From positions 682,001 to 746,000 of the forward strand of contig JAFFSR010000004.1 of NCBI GenBank assembly GCA_017163975.1: 64,000 bases of DNA, read 5' to 3'. The stretch comes from Anastatus disparis (taxonomy: Eukaryota; Arthropoda; Insecta; Hymenoptera; Eupelmidae). The stretch's first letter is position 1; the number at the start of each line of letters is the position of its first letter. Positions 25,561 to 40,548 of the stretch are shown one piece after another. A program made the translations under genes and the position numbers. The notes beneath the pieces were generated by a model. That model was given only the letters and a program-made list of their open reading frames with translations, made no database searches and was not told where the DNA came from.

Positions 25561-28500
25561 ATTGTTTGTTATTCAAATAGTAAAATATGTAATATGAAAA
25601 ATTAACAAAATCTAATCACCGCAATCACAAATAATTATTGATTTTCTCACAACCATTAATAAGAATATTAAAAATTGATTATTAAAATAGAATTTACTAT
25701 TCAGTTATTATATTAAAATGATTCGAGACTATTTCAATAGATTACGAAATATTTCATCTTGTAATAAGGATGTAAAGGATATACCCGTTAACAATCAAGT
25801 TAACGAAGATATTGATGACGAAGTCTAGATATGAATAAAGCCCAGGGAGAGAAAGAGGAACGATAATAACAATGATAAATAATAGCAATAGCCAATTGTA
25901 ATGACTTACAGTCTCGATTGCTTACAATGAAATAATAGCGTTACATTTAGCTAACAGCGTATTGTATCCCAGCAACAATAAAGATCTTTTCATGTTGTTT
26001 TCGTCTATTAAAAAATAATACTATTCTTAAGAGACCAACTGAAGTAATTGATATTTTATTTATTGTTGAAGATAAGTTTGTCAATATTTTTTCAAAATAT
26101 GTAGATTTAATTTTACAACTAATTATATACCGAAATCAAACGATTCGTCTCGCATTACACACAATTTTCACAAATTCCTACTAAAATTCAACAACGCACA
26201 ACAAAGCCATCAAATGAAACCAAAATTTCCAAAAAGGACACGAATCATCCAACTCTACGACTATTCTATATCCTCCACCTAGGGTTTAATACTCGTTTTC
26301 ACAGGCCAACCCTTCAGACTGTAAAGGAGTTAAAGTCTTTCTCTTGGTGTTGGTTTAAATGATACAAGAAACGTGTTGGAAGATTCCAAAAAGAGAGAGA
26401 TTGAGTTAAAATACGTAACACCAGACATCTATGACTTAGCGAGAGATTCCCTTCTATATAACTTTAAGGGTTGATGGCCGGTACTTACGGTTGTAAACGT
26501 TCGCAATGAAAACGTCTTCGTTTCTACGTCTCTCTCGCTTTCTTTTACTTTCTCCATCTCCTTTCGCTCTTGGATGCTTTTTGTTATTTCGAAAGATGAT
26601 TTTATCTTTTGTTTAATTCCAGGACTTCAGCATCTGGTTCTATTCTTTTTTTTCTGGTCCTTTTCTCCTTTTTTTATTTCTATTACGAGTATATTTTCTT
26701 ATCGCAGCCTTTTGTTTTACCCGTCTGTCTCTTGTTACAATTTCCACCTTATTGGTCTTTATTTTTTAAGTACCCCTTTCTGTTATGCTTCTCCTTTCTG
26801 CAATCTATATTCTTAATTTTTTTTTATACAAGAATTATGAAGTTCCATTTTTTACTTTACATTTTATTCAGTGGATTCTTTTACATTTTGATAGGTATTT
26901 TTTAAAATTTTATTAGAAGAGGCGCAAAATAAACTTGAATTTTAATTTTGCGAATCGTAAAATTAAATTTGAAATAACTTGCGTTGAGTTATACGACATA
27001 AAAAAATATTGGTTGATATTAAATTTTGGGATTTCACGACCTGATTTTATTACTTTGTATTTCAGAATTGACCTTATCATTAAATTGAAAATTGATTTAA
27101 AAGTTAGTCTTGATTTTATTCCTTCGCAACTTATATTTAACGAAACATTTTAACTCAATTTTATACAAAATAATCACAAGTACACATTGAGCAATAATGC
27201 ATTAATATTTAAAATAATAATTACATTTTAAATTATGAAAAAAATTAATAATACTAACGAAACCGGGTTCCTCTTTTTGAAAAAGAGTTTAAAAACAATT
27301 TCTCAAAATGTTCAGCCATTACTAAAACCTACTAAGGCTAAGAGCCTCTGCGCTACTCCTCAAATTAACTTCTCGCTCAAAGCCGTAAAAACTCTTCAAC
27401 GCCGCAAGGCACACAAACTTACATAAGCTGTGCAAGTGCATCCATATCGATCGATATTGTCCTTACGCCTCGAGAAAGAAAGAGCGAGAGAGAGAGAGAG
27501 ACAGAAATGGTAAGAATAAAGAATAAAAAAATGAGAAAGTCTTTTAGTAAAAAAAAGAAGAAGAAGAAGAAAGACTTGTGGTAGAAAGAGAAGTAACATT
27601 TTACCCAAGAGCAGTGGGGTATGTTACGAAAAGGAGCTTTCGTCCTTCGTCATCGAGCGTTGGTGTGGTTTTCCGGTCTCAATGGAGCTGCTTCGCTACT
27701 TTTCCACGGGTCTCTCTTTCTCTCTCTTGTTACGTATATGTGTAAGCTACGTATCCAGTTCCTTGGTATGCCAAAATTTAAGATTTATCCCCCAAGGGAA
27801 AAGGGGGTCAGATTTTGCCGCCACTGACTCCAAGGCACTAAGCCAAGTCTTAGGAGACGATGGCGGCGGCAGCAGCGCAAAGCAACGGTAGCTATATCTC
27901 TTTACTTCTCTCTCTATCTTTTATTTTCTTTCTTACTCTTTCTCTTGAGCTTCGATCCTTGAATTAGGAAAGGAAGGAAAATGAAAATAAATCGAAATTA
28001 AAAAAAAAGAAGGGGGGAGGGTTGAGAAGAAGGAACGAGTATTTTAAAGGATCCTTAAAAGCACTTTTTCTACAGCTATAATAACTCATGCAAGTGCGAA
28101 TGGTTTTGTTTGGGGAAAAAGACGAGTTATGGGTTTTAAGTGTGTTTGTTTAAGGGTTTATGTAACATCACGAGATTTTCCTGTTTTGTTTATGTAGCTT
28201 CAAGGGTTGGAAAAAAATTATTCACTTAAAAATTATCTTTTTGAAATTACTACTTTGGTTACAATTATAAAATTTTTTAAAATAAGCAAAATTTTCAATT
28301 TTTGAAATAAGCGCTAAGATGAAAACTTTTTTTTCCAAACTTTTGATAAAAGTAACACTCTACACTTTGTTAATACATTTTTTTTCCTTCTGAGTTAACT
28401 AAAATAAAAAAATTTTCTAACTAAAAACTCTGCATATTTTTTATTTTCTTTTTCTCTTGCAACAACACAACTTTTCTTTCACAACTAAACCTATATAAAT

Positions 28501-31500
28501 ATACGTATCAGTCGCCATAAAAAAAGAAGAAGAAGAAGAAAACTCCTTTAATAACACCAAGAGTAGATGTTTGCATTTTGCATGCTAGCGAGCATTTTTT
28601 TTTAACATCTCCTATAGAACTATACCCCCCTATGGTACCATTGAACTTTTTTCCCGTTGTCTCCGATTCTCTTTCTATCCTATGCACATACACACTAAAC
28701 TTTCGTATATACACATCTGAAACTAGTATCTATACATTCGCTGAATTGCCACAACCAAACGTTGGACATACCAGGAGCGAAAAAAGAAAATAACAGAAAA
28801 GTAGGTGAGAGAACATCAAAATGGACATAGAAAGAAGAAGAAGAAAAGAAAAGAAAATAAAAAAATAAAAAGAAAAAAAATATCCCAAATGCAAGAGAAA
28901 AATTTTGCTTGCCCGAGTGGTATTGTTTTAGCTGAAAACGAGTTCTCGGTCGACGCTTAGATCTCATTTTTATACAGAGTACCCGTAAAATGCAAGTCCA
29001 AAAGAAGAGAGAAAAGAGGGAGAAAGAGATACACGAGAGAAGGTAAAGTGCGAAAAAAAAATATATATATATATTCAAGCAGTTATCGCGTCCTCGTTTT
29101 ATACCACGTAACTTCCTTCTATTTCCGTGTGAATCTCTATTTCTTTCTTTTCTTCCTATTTATTTCATCTCATTTTCTTTTCTTTCTTTATGTATATATC
29201 CTCTATCTTTAACTTTTCTTTATTTTTTATTTGTTTTCAAACGATTGGAGAAATAGAATTGACGACGCTTGTTTCGATAGCCGAAAGGAGTATCGCGTCA
29301 TTATCAGCGAAAAAGTAAAAAAATAAAAATGAAAGCTTTTACATACTCGTTGTATATATACATCCACGAAAAATCTCTCAACGAAATAGTAGTATCATTA
29401 TTATGTATTATTCAATGTTATATCGTGATATAGGTGGACGAGGACGATGAAAAAAAGAAAGAAATTCAACAAAAGAATCTTCGATTAATCGCTGCTTTAT
29501 AATGCGGTAAAATGTTTTACAAGTTTTCGATGTGCCCGAGAGGCTATTGTTTTTGCCGTGCAATTCGTGTGTGATATAATGATGGCAATTAAAAAGAAAA
29601 TTATATTGCTTTCTTTTTTTATTTTCATATTTTATTCTTCATCTCGACAACGCTTTTAATATCGCTGCTTTTTAACGATACAAAATATATCTGCACAATC
29701 GATGAAATTTATTTAAATGTATGTAAAGATAAAATGTTTATTATTTTGTATATTATCATATTGTTTTAAATATAAGAATATTGCTTTTATTTATTCAATA
29801 GTTTATGATTATTTGTATAATAGTTATTTATTAAAATCAAAATTAATTTATTTATTGATGTTTCTTATTTATTTTCAATATACTTCGATACATTATTTAA
29901 ATATTTTATATAGTAAAAAAGAATCAAATAATTTATTTCAATGTTTAAATACACATGAATTTAATTTTACGTTGTATTTTAGAAATATTCTATCAACAAT
30001 GCATTAAATTTTTTCTCAAAAATCAAGAATAACAAAGTATTTTAAAATTTCATTTGAAAAGAATGAAAAAATATAAATATACTTTATTATTCGAACAATA
30101 AGGTATATTTTTTGAAAAAAAGAATTCACATTGTAGCCATTTTGTGTTATCAAACAGAATATTGAAACCATCTGCACGGTTATATCCCAACGCTGTCAAC
30201 AATATAAGCATAAGCAAACATTGAAACTAAAATTATATCTATGTACAATTCTTTGTATCTATGTGTCTATACATACATAGAAAAGGGTTAAAAGGAAGGA
30301 AAAGTAATGGATATATGCATGGACATACACATATGGAAGTTCTTCTCTCGATCAAGTTTAACTTGGCGCAGCGAATTTTCCAAGTGCCGTTTTACGAGTT
30401 TTCACAATCCACTGGGAATAGCCTTAGCCTTCAAGAAGAGATAAAGAGAGAGAAAACTAGGATCAGTCGTTATAGTAGCCATATGGAAAGGCGAATGTCA
30501 TTTTCGTTTCCCCAAAGCTAACGTCTCTTCTCTTTTCGCAATAGTCTGTTCTCGTTGCGTTTGCTTCACCTTAGAAGGATACTTTTTGCAAGTGACAAAA
30601 ATAAGAAAAAATAAGTGGATCATCGCAAAAGCTTGCCTTTCTACAAACTATTCAACGCCTTCGACTTCTTTTTTTCTCTTTCTTTATATATTTTTTTTGC
30701 TTCAAATTTTTATGCCAGTTTAAATGTATAAGTTAGATACTGCAGCAAGTAAAATTGCATAGTCACAAAAACTGCAGTTGTTTTTATGTGCATTTTAGTA
30801 GAGAAGTAATGGTAGTAGTATTCTTTTTTTAAATTATTCTAAAATAAGATTTTCAAAAGAACGTCAATATCCTACTAAAAAAATTAAATCAATTATTTAT
30901 AAATTTTTCTTCAATTTTTCTTTAATTATTTTTCTTAACTTTTCAATTAATTTTCTAATAAAGAAAATAATAATCGCATTCAATCATTTTACTAAGCTTA
31001 TAATAATGTTTAATTAAAATTTCCAAACAGAAGCTTTTAATATTCGTCATTGTTAGATATTGGTTACAATTAGTTCAAACATTAATATCTTTTTAATCTT
31101 TTTTCCATTCCATTTTTTTCACTTTTCTCGACAGTTTCCAGTAAAATGTTAGTAAAGTAATAGTGGCGCAATCAGCAAAACGCGTGTTTTAATCGTTACA
31201 ATTTAATCCAATAAAGAACGATTTATCTTTCCCATTGCAATATTCTTCGTTTTTTTTTTATTCTTTCTTTTTTTTTTCTTCTTTTTTCAACAGCAGTATA
31301 TCTCAAAACGATGCAATTCCCTGCGATCGGACCGACGGAAATAAATAAGTGCAATAACGATTCCTTAGTGCGAACGCGTAAAATTCACGAGAGAGAAAGA
31401 GAGAAACTATGAGAGGGAGAGAAAGGGTTTGGTATATTTTTCCGGGCTAAAAGCTTGGCAAACAGCTTCCCGGTCATGATTGCGATTGTTCTTCATTTTT

Positions 31501-32457
31501 TTTTCTCTCTCTTTCTTCAAACTTGTTTTCCCTCTCTTTCTCTCTCACTTTTCCCACTTTCATCCATTTTGTGGCGATGCCCACCCTTTACGCTTTTTGC
31601 GGTATTACACGGATGAGAGTGTATACTAAAAAAGCTCTTGCGATTCGGTATTTCTCTATTTTTTTTTTATTTTCCTTCTTTTCGATCACGAAAATAGTGA
31701 AGATAAAGTACACCGAGAATAGCGAAATTGGAATACGAAAAAAAACGTCGTATGACAATCATTAAATAACAATGAAGATATAATGATGGTAGCTAGAAAT
31801 TTTTTTTAATCAACCATAAAATAATGAAATTGTGAGCTGAATTTAGAAATATTTATAGAAGAAATTTAATTATTTGTTTGACCAATGGTTCATTAAATAT
31901 TTTCCTTGAATTTTATTTTATTATTAAGTAAAATTGATGAAATATTTTTCGGAATGCCAATGTTAACACTGTCAAGTTTACACAATGTCGGAACGGATGG
32001 AAAAAAATGTTCAAAAAATCAACTGCTATTACAAAATAAAAATCTAAAGAAAGTATGTCAAAACGTGACCATTCCAAAAATTGAAAAAACTAACAATAAA
32101 GATGTTAACAAAATTAAATTATTTTCATGCTCAAAAATTTTATATAGAAATATAGCAAATTTAAAATTATTGTTTATTCAATCGAAATGATAAATAATCG
32201 AGTTTATGAGTAACCTTAAAATTGTTTGCGAAATAAATTAGTATTTAACTAATTTTTGGCTCAGATTTAGATAAATAAATTTCTTATCGCTAAAACAAAT
32301 AATCAAATTTATTTTGCATAATTAATGACATAGAAGAGTATAATTAATCGTATGATATCATAAATAAATAAGGTTGATTAATTGATTGATCGAAGCAAGG
32401 TAAAATTTGCTTGAATTAAGATCCAAGATTAGATTACTCAACTACAAATAAGAAAAA
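25561..32457. other. AT-rich intronic stretch
   Basis: No gene supported. A GC-richer patch at about 27600-27890 is described separately. Plus-strand frames at 27235-27426 and 31906-32190 have mixed composition but no start or splice context and no recognisable domain. The rest is A/T-rich sequence and CT/GA tracts (for example 27480-27505, 29105-29230, 31240-31290 and 31500-31560). Confidence 0.55.
27600..27890 (+). promoter_or_regulatory. GC-richer patch with a possible plus-strand first coding exon
   Basis: About 290 bases stand out from the AT-rich background. Near its end an ATG at 27860, in a reasonable context (GAGACGATGG), starts a short alanine run (MAAAAAQSN) and reaches a possible donor G|GTAGCT at 27888 after 28 bases, again phase 1. 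The same frame, if unspliced, would give only a 35-residue peptide ending in a hydrophobic stretch. This could be a small plus-strand first exon, an internal promoter, or chance. The donor is weak and no partner exon was found. Confidence 0.2.
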
Positions 32458-32648
32458 GAGGTCGTCAGTTGATCATTCGGTAGAGTGATGGATTCGTTAT
32501 CTCGAGTTCGAATCCCGCTCTTGACTAATTTATGCAAGTACCACTGTATGTTACATGTGTTTTGTTTACAAACACACTGATGGCCTCTGTCGCTAATTAG
32601 CATCGCAATGATACCATAAATACAGAGACGTTAAATAAATTAAAAAAT
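32458..32648 (+). mobile_element. tRNA-derived SINE, copy 2
   Basis: Same family as the copies at 12312 and 43521. The tRNA-like head begins GAGGTCGTCAG, has a decayed box A (TTGATCATTCGG) and a good box B (AGTTCGAATCCC). The body has the family motifs GTACCACTGTATGTTACATG, ACACACTGATGGCCTC and TGTCGCTAATTAGCATC, then TTAAATAAATTAAAAAA. The head lacks a few bases that copy 3 keeps between the anticodon region and box B (CTCGAGTTCG instead of CTCGAGGTTCCGAGTTCG). Confidence 0.85.
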
Positions 32649-33172
32649 TATTTCAATCTATTTGCTGTATATAAAACTTACTGATTGGTAAATAATTTTA
32701 TGTTCATAAAAATAACAAACTTAATCAGATGATTAATTAATTTTTAAATTCATATTCAAACAATTACTAAAATTATACTATTTTATTGGTTTATTCTTTA
32801 TTTTCGTTATTTTCATTTCTTACGATTAAAATGAAAAAAAGAGAGAACAAAGAAAGTATTTTAGCAATAAAAATGGAAAGTAGGCAAGCATTAACAAGAC
32901 GAAAGTTCAAAAGCATCAAAAAGTATGACATGAAGAATAAAAAAAAAGAAACAAGCTTCAAAAAGACAGAAATATCGAAAATCAAAGCAGTTGATAAAAG
33001 AAACCGCAAAAAGAAAAATGTTTAAAAAAATAAAAGAGAAAAAAAGGGCAAGAACAGAAACAAAGAGAATAGCTATAAAGACCATTCTTTTCGAAAGCTA
33101 ACACGCGTTTGCGTGTTAGAAAAAGAAAAAAAAATGAAACGATTGAGCGTCAGATTTATCGGGAAGGTATAA

Positions 33173-33236
<64 letters not shown>

Positions 33237-36200
33237 TATGCTTGTAAGCGCGTACCATACGCCGTTAATCCAAAACCAATTTTGAGGGCGAGGAAAGAGA
33301 GAATAAAAAAAGAGAGTGAGAGAGAGAATGAGATCAACGGTTGCACAGGCTTGCTAGAGCATAAAACAGCGTAGGAAATAACCTAAGCGACATGTCTGGG
33401 TATTAGATTCTCACGCCTTCTTTTCTGATCGTTTCTTCTTTGGCAAACATATAGCCTAAAAAAAAATTTTTTTTTTTACCTTCGTAAAATATTAAAGTAT
33501 TTTGTTATTCTTTCGCGAATAATTTTCAGGTTGATGGAATTTTAATCTTGTTTTAATTAGAAAATTTTGCTTTTGATTAAAATATTGATTCTTGAGCTAA
33601 ATAATTTTTTTTTGAAAAAGAATGACTGAAAATATTATTGAAAAAATGTAATTAATTATCATAATTTAAAAATAGTTCGAGTATGAAAATTTAAAATATT
33701 AGAGGGATTAATGAAAGAGTTGTCAAAAAAAGCGAATCGTATTTGATAAAATCAGTGAAAAGCTAAAAATTTCGTCAAACATTCAATAATAAAAACGTAG
33801 AAACGTTACTTTTTTGAATTCCGTTCACAAAAAATTTTTATTAAAATAGTTTTAGTCAATCTTAATCTGTAGATTTTCTATTTTTACATTATTTGTTGAG
33901 ATCTTATCGATTTTCGTAGCGTCCAATTTTATTTTTCTTCAATATAGAATATATATTAAAATGAGCGATATTATGAAAATACATATTTAGTATTGCACCA
34001 AATTCAAATTATTACAGAACAAATATATAAAAATCAGAAAAATTAGTAGAAAAGGTTGAATATAGTCAGCCTCTTGAGAACAAGGTATGACAATTTTCGA
34101 CATCAATACTTGTATGAAAGTTGGATTCCATTTACGTATTTAACAAGTTATAATACTGTATTAATTGTAATTTAAATCATAAAAAATTACAGATTTTAAA
34201 ATGTACATATACGTATATTAAATCAAATTACATTATAAAAACGCCTTCGAAAAAACAGAATTCAAAGAAAAAAACCCTACATTAAAATTCAGTCGAATGA
34301 ATCGTGCATATATGTAAAATCTGCACTGTCATCCTTCCCTACTTGAAAGCAATAAAAGCCTAATCTCGAACCCAAAACATAAGACTAACGTATATAAAAA
34401 AAGAAAAAAAAATGACAGTCAGCCAAAGCGGAAGTGAGGTGGGGAGAATAGAAGGGTATATACAAGCTAACGTGATGAGGAGATGTAATAACATTTCTTA
34501 GCCACATACTATGATTTTTACAAAAGCTATAGTATATAACGGTGAGGTCAGTGAAATCCCCAAGTCAGCTCATGTTGAGTCTCAACTTCTCTTTTCTATA
34601 TATACATGTATACATATATAGTATACTTCTTTTTCTAAAGCTTTTTCCATTTAGCGAGCTAAACCACCTTTAAGAAAAGAAGTAGAAAATAGAGAAGTCG
34701 CTAAAGAAAAGAAAGAAATGTAGAAGGGGAAAAGGATTTCTTTTCTACCTACGAAATCGATGAGATCGAAGGAAACGGGTGTGAAGAGAAAAAGGAAAAA
34801 AAAGAAAGAAAAGAACGAAAACTCATAAGAAAGAAAGAAAAAGAGAAGGAAGTAAAATAAAGCAAAAATACGAAAAAATAAAAAAAAAATTGAGAAGCGA
34901 AGCATGAGAAAAAAACAGAGAGAAAGAAAAAAAATGAAAGGAGAAAGGCGAAGACGTGACATTTTGCTTCGGTTGAGAGAAGACCAGTGCCTAGACTAGT
35001 AGCCGGACGATCGAATTTACTGGCTCGCTGGCCAACAGGCAAGGCTCTCTTTTCCGGAGGATGCCCACCGGACAAAAATTTTGCCCTCCGGTGAGCTTCG
35101 CAGTTTTATACCTCGGCGCGCTTTTTCTTTTCATTTCTTCTTCTTCGTTTTCTTTTTTTTTTTTTACTTTTTCTTTCTCTCACTCTTCTTTATTTTTCTT
35201 TTCTCTCTTTTTTTTAGTATTGCACTAAGGTACTTTGTCTTTCTCTTTTTCTCTCCCTTTTTTTTATATAAAAGTATCTCTTGTCTTTCTTTTTCTATGT
35301 TTTTCTTTTTGCCTCCCACTACTTTGTTTCTTATGCATATTTTATCATGTTTATTCTTTTCTTTTTTTTATTTCAATTTTTAAGCCAAAAGCTCTACCTA
35401 GCTTCTCTTGCTTGCCCAAGAGTCCTTCTCTTCTCTTCTTTCTTTCTCTTCTGTTTTATTTTTTCTTTTATTTTCAAAGCGCGAGAGCGCGCATAGGTTC
35501 AAAGAACTTTAAACAAACACAAGTAGTGTAGCTGCGCTCGCGCGCGCAAGTGAGCGTTTTATTTCTGTCCTTTCATTTTTTTTCTAGAGGTAGGGATTTT
35601 TCTTTTTTTTTTAAACTTTTCTTTTTTTGCGCGGATGCGCTCTGCTGCTTTTGTTTCTAAGGCGTGTGAATATATTTTTTAAAACTATTTTGTATTGTAT
35701 TAGATTATTTTTTTCTTAATTATTGGTGCGTAAATATCATTAACTTGTAGAACATTAGAATATGAAAAAATTAAAATAAAAAATAATAAATAATTAAAAC
35801 AAGAAACAGTTTCAGCAGACTGATAAAAAAAAGTTTAATTCATTAAATTTGCGTATGTTTTTTATATGTAAACCAAATATGTACAATTTTTTTTGTTTTG
35901 CTTTTTTGAAAAATTTTTTTTTTCCTGTTACTGAGCAAGAATTTCAAAGCTTTCACGTTCATGAAAGTTTAAACAAACAAGTGCATTTACCCTTTTTCAT
36001 TTTTCCTGTTCATATTTTTTTTCTGTTGTTTTTGAAAATACGAGTTTTTAAAATAAAAACGTCAAAGCCGATGGGAGATTATTTATTATAAATTTACGAG
36101 TATTTTATTAGTTGCATTGAATTTTTATCATAATATTGATATTGTAATATGTTACATAATGAAAATACTTTATAACAATGTAATAGTTAAATAATCAAAA

Positions 36201-38389
36201 GTATCTATTTAATAAAAGACAAAAGCAAAATAATCAAAAAATAATATCCTATTTTTCATAAAGATATTCCAAGGTATTTGAAGATATGCTTTTCGTTGTA
36301 TTATTTACGTATCGTTGTTTGTTACTTTTTCAAAATTCTCAAGATACTTTGAGAATCTCAAAGCACTCAGGATAAAAAGAGGGTTTTAAAAAAATAAACG
36401 TGTCCTGGTTTCCTTTTTTTTCGGGTACATTATATTCTCTCAAAGTGTTATTTTCTTGCAAATATTATTTTTTTTTTTCAAGACAAAAAAAATTTATTTT
36501 TTTCTTCTTAAACGATATTTATGCAGCAATGAATACAAATAAGATGTAAATGTTTGCTAGTTATAAAAAAGGTTTACTTAAGAGTATATTAATTTTTTTA
36601 AATATTCGTTTCTTAAGATTAAATAACTTAAACTTCAAAAGTAATTAATTAAATGAAATTTTTGATCGACATAATTTTTTGCAGTCATTCAGAATTAATA
36701 AAATTAAATAGTAACTATTTTTTTAATCAATTGAAGACCAGAAGCTGTTCTACATGCATTGAATAAATAAAAAAAATTTTTATATTTTTAAACAATTTAA
36801 TCAAGAAAAATATAACGAATCATAAAAGAACATGTGTCCCTCGACAAACAAACAAAAATTTTTAAGCAAACTCGTGAAATTCAAATGCATATTTATTTCA
36901 TTGTCTACAAAATGCATTTTTCATGAACTTTCCTACGACTTTCTCAGTTAAGGTATTTTTTCTTTTCTTTTTTTTTAACTTTAAATAGTCATTACAGGCA
37001 AAACTTACATTGTAGGAAAGACTTCCAAAACCGAATTTAAAGTTTTAAATGTACCCTTAGAACAAATGCTTATATCTATTTCAAAGCTTGACATATTTAT
37101 TTTTTTCAGAGTTTAGATTTAAATAAAGATTTTCGAAAAAATGTAAGCAAACTATTCAAAAAAATTTTTTTAAACTTATAAACATTTCATTTAAAATAAA
37201 AATAATGAATAATCACAATTAAAGTAAATTAATTATTTGGAAAAACGTCAAATGTTAATAATTGAATGAAATCTAAGTAAATTAATACTTTAGAAAATGA
37301 CTGATGAGTATGGAAATTATTTCAACTAGTTTAACTAGTTATTGAGTGACTTTGTCTAAACGGTCTCGTTTAAGCTTAACCTTTACTACTTACAGAAATT
37401 TATGTCGCTACACCATTTACATACTATTTACTTTAGTTAGACGGCGTTTGTTTTAAATTTACAATTCAAACGATCTTTACGTTTTTTTTTTTCCTGTAAG
37501 CACCGGCTATGTAATATTCAAACTTTTTATTTTATTCGCAATTTTCTTTTTCGTTATGTTTAATAAAAATATTAAAAAATTTATACAAATTTTAACGTAG
37601 TTGTAATTATTATCTCTATTCATTATAAAAATTGTAACTTTTCAATAAAATTCCTTGTAAATTCAAACAAACATTTTTACCACATAACATCGTTAAAAAA
37701 TCGTTCATTACAAAATAAATGAAAAGAAAAAAAAATTCTCAGTCATCGACCCGAAACGATAGCTTTATAAAAAATTAACGACGAACTTACTTCAAAGTAC
37801 ATGCATAAGTTACCCGCCACTTAAGAAAGTAAAGAAATATCAAACCACCGAAACGTCATCATTATAAATATATATATATATATACACTTTCGATTAAGCG
37901 GTTAACTGCCCTAGAGCCTTTGTGGACTATAGATGATTATAGAACTAATGTTCTTTACCGCAGTTGTGAAAGAGATAACTTTTTTTCTTTTATTTATACT
38001 ATAAAACGTTGGACACGTAGATATATAACAATTCCTACTTGTGATTGTTGAAAAGTCCAATGGCATATAGAAAGATACACGTGGGTATGTTTAATACGTT
38101 ACTTAGATTAGGCGTGTATATGCCTACAATTTTATTTATACTAATAAACCACTGGGCTTGTGTGTGTGTGTAAACTGTTTCACAAATAAAAGCGTGGAAA
38201 TGAAAAATTTAACAAAACGATTTATTCGTAAATCTGCATAAGAAATGTGAAAATTCGAAAGAACTTCAAATAAATAAAAAAATAATCTTCGTACTAAATT
38301 TTAAGTTTTAAGGTTGTTTTCAATGGATATATTTAATTATGTTTAGTATAAATATATAAATTTCGTATGTGAATACAGGTATGCATATA
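32649..38389. other. AT-rich intronic stretch with CT/GA tracts
   Basis: No gene supported. It contains a (TA)n array (33176-33239), a GC-richer patch at about 34960-35110 with CpGs, and long CT tracts at about 35130-35480. Overlapping frames on both strands at 34651-35531 are F/L/S- or K/R/E-rich simple-sequence translations. Confidence 0.6.
33176..33239. repeat. (TA)n microsatellite
   Basis: A TA run of about 55 bases, interrupted once by C near the right end. The apparent YIYIYI peptides on both strands are translations of this array. Confidence 0.95.
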
Positions 38390-38522
38390 CCCGGTTAGAA
38401 AATTGACCATTTTTTTATCATAATTGCTGATCTACACTTCAAACAGAATTTCTATATAAGTGTCATTTTAAAATGCTTTAATCAGCAATTATGACCAAAA
38501 AATAGTAAATATTCTACCAGGG
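38390..38522. mobile_element. Short foldback MITE (133 bp)
   Basis: The two ends are imperfect inverted repeats of about 42 bases: the left starts CCCGGTTAGAAAATTGACCA and the right, reverse-complemented, starts CCCTGGTAGAATATTTACTA; both continue through ATCATAATTGCTGAT or its equivalent near the loop. The centre is about 48 bases with no coding capacity. Size and structure fit a non-autonomous DNA transposon (MITE). I could not assign a superfamily or a clear target-site duplication. Confidence 0.75.
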
Positions 38523-38820
38523 TGTTTATTTACGGATTTTTGATTTATAAAAATGATCTAGAAAAATTGTAAAAATTACAGTTTGATGTATCAGAATTAT
38601 TCTGATGAAGCAAGCTATAATACTCGCTAAGCATCGGTAACCAATCATAGCTCAACACGATGTTAAACCGAAATACCACAATAAAAATATCAGTAATTAT
38701 CATAAAAAACTAAAGAATTTCGTATATATCTATATTTGTGAATTTAATCTTATACACGCATTATTGTTCGTATCATATTCCTACTAAAATAAACACGCAT
38801 AAATATACACTTTGAATTTG

Positions 38821-38941
<121 letters not shown>

Positions 38942-39071
38942 TAAACATGTAGTATGAGTCGATAGATATGGGCATATTATAAGTAAAACTCCATTTAACT
39001 CTAATATGCATGCGTAAGTGCGTACATATGTAGACACATAAGAGCAATAAGTGACGTAGCGAAATAACATG

Positions 39072-40163
<1,092 letters not shown>

Positions 40164-40548
40164 TTAAGGAGATGTAAAACGGACACTACACCTGTACTTA
40201 TAAATATTAAATTCCTTTCTATTTTAATGATGAATTTCTAGAAAAGAAATGCATTAGCTTGTAGTTAGTATTAACCTGATAATTATTTAGTTAAATTTTC
40301 AAATAAATTCATTCATTAGTTTTTAGGATATTTGGATTCCTGTACTAAATCGAAAAATTTTAATAAATAATTTAGGAACCCAAAATTCTCAACAACTAAT
40401 GAATTAATTGATTTAAAAATTTAACTGAATAATCTCCATAGTACATACTACAGACTAATGCATTTTTCTACTGAAAATTTTGCAATTAAATAGAAAGATA
40501 GTCAATATTTATGAGTACAGGTGTAGTGTCCATTTTATATCGCCTTAA
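40164..40548. mobile_element. Palindromic TTAA-ended MITE, family 1 (385 bp)
   Basis: The left end reads TTAAGGAGATGTAAAACGGA and the right end, reverse-complemented, reads TTAAGGCGATATAAAATGGA; both continue with CACTACACCTGTACT. The match carries on with point differences and small gaps through nearly the whole element (for example ATGCATTAG, TTAGTTAAATTTTCAA-like and ATTCATTAGTT segments appear in both arms), leaving only a short centre. TTAA at each edge is the target site used by piggyBac-type transposons, so a piggyBac-mobilised MITE is a reasonable inference, but the subterminal bases do not obviously match the CCY start of typical piggyBac ends. No coding sequence is present. Confidence 0.8.

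Noticed and set aside
25718..25828. Small plus-strand ORF (36 codons, MIRDYFNRLRN... ending DIDDEV) with unusually mixed composition
   Set aside because: Too short to support without conservation or transcripts; chance is likely in a 64-kb window.
31906..32190. 94-codon plus-strand frame with mixed composition
   Set aside because: K/N/I/L-rich as expected of AT-rich DNA; no domain or splice context.
33073..33346. Minus-strand frames with long YI repeats (also 38750-39070 and plus-strand 53000-53272)
   Set aside because: They are translations of TA microsatellites, open in several frames at once, with no splice or start context.
34651..35531. Overlapping F/L/S-rich and K/R/E-rich frames on both strands, hydrophobic enough to resemble membrane proteins
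   Set aside because: They come from CT/GA and poly-T tracts; codon use is simple-sequence, and the same region is open in several frames.
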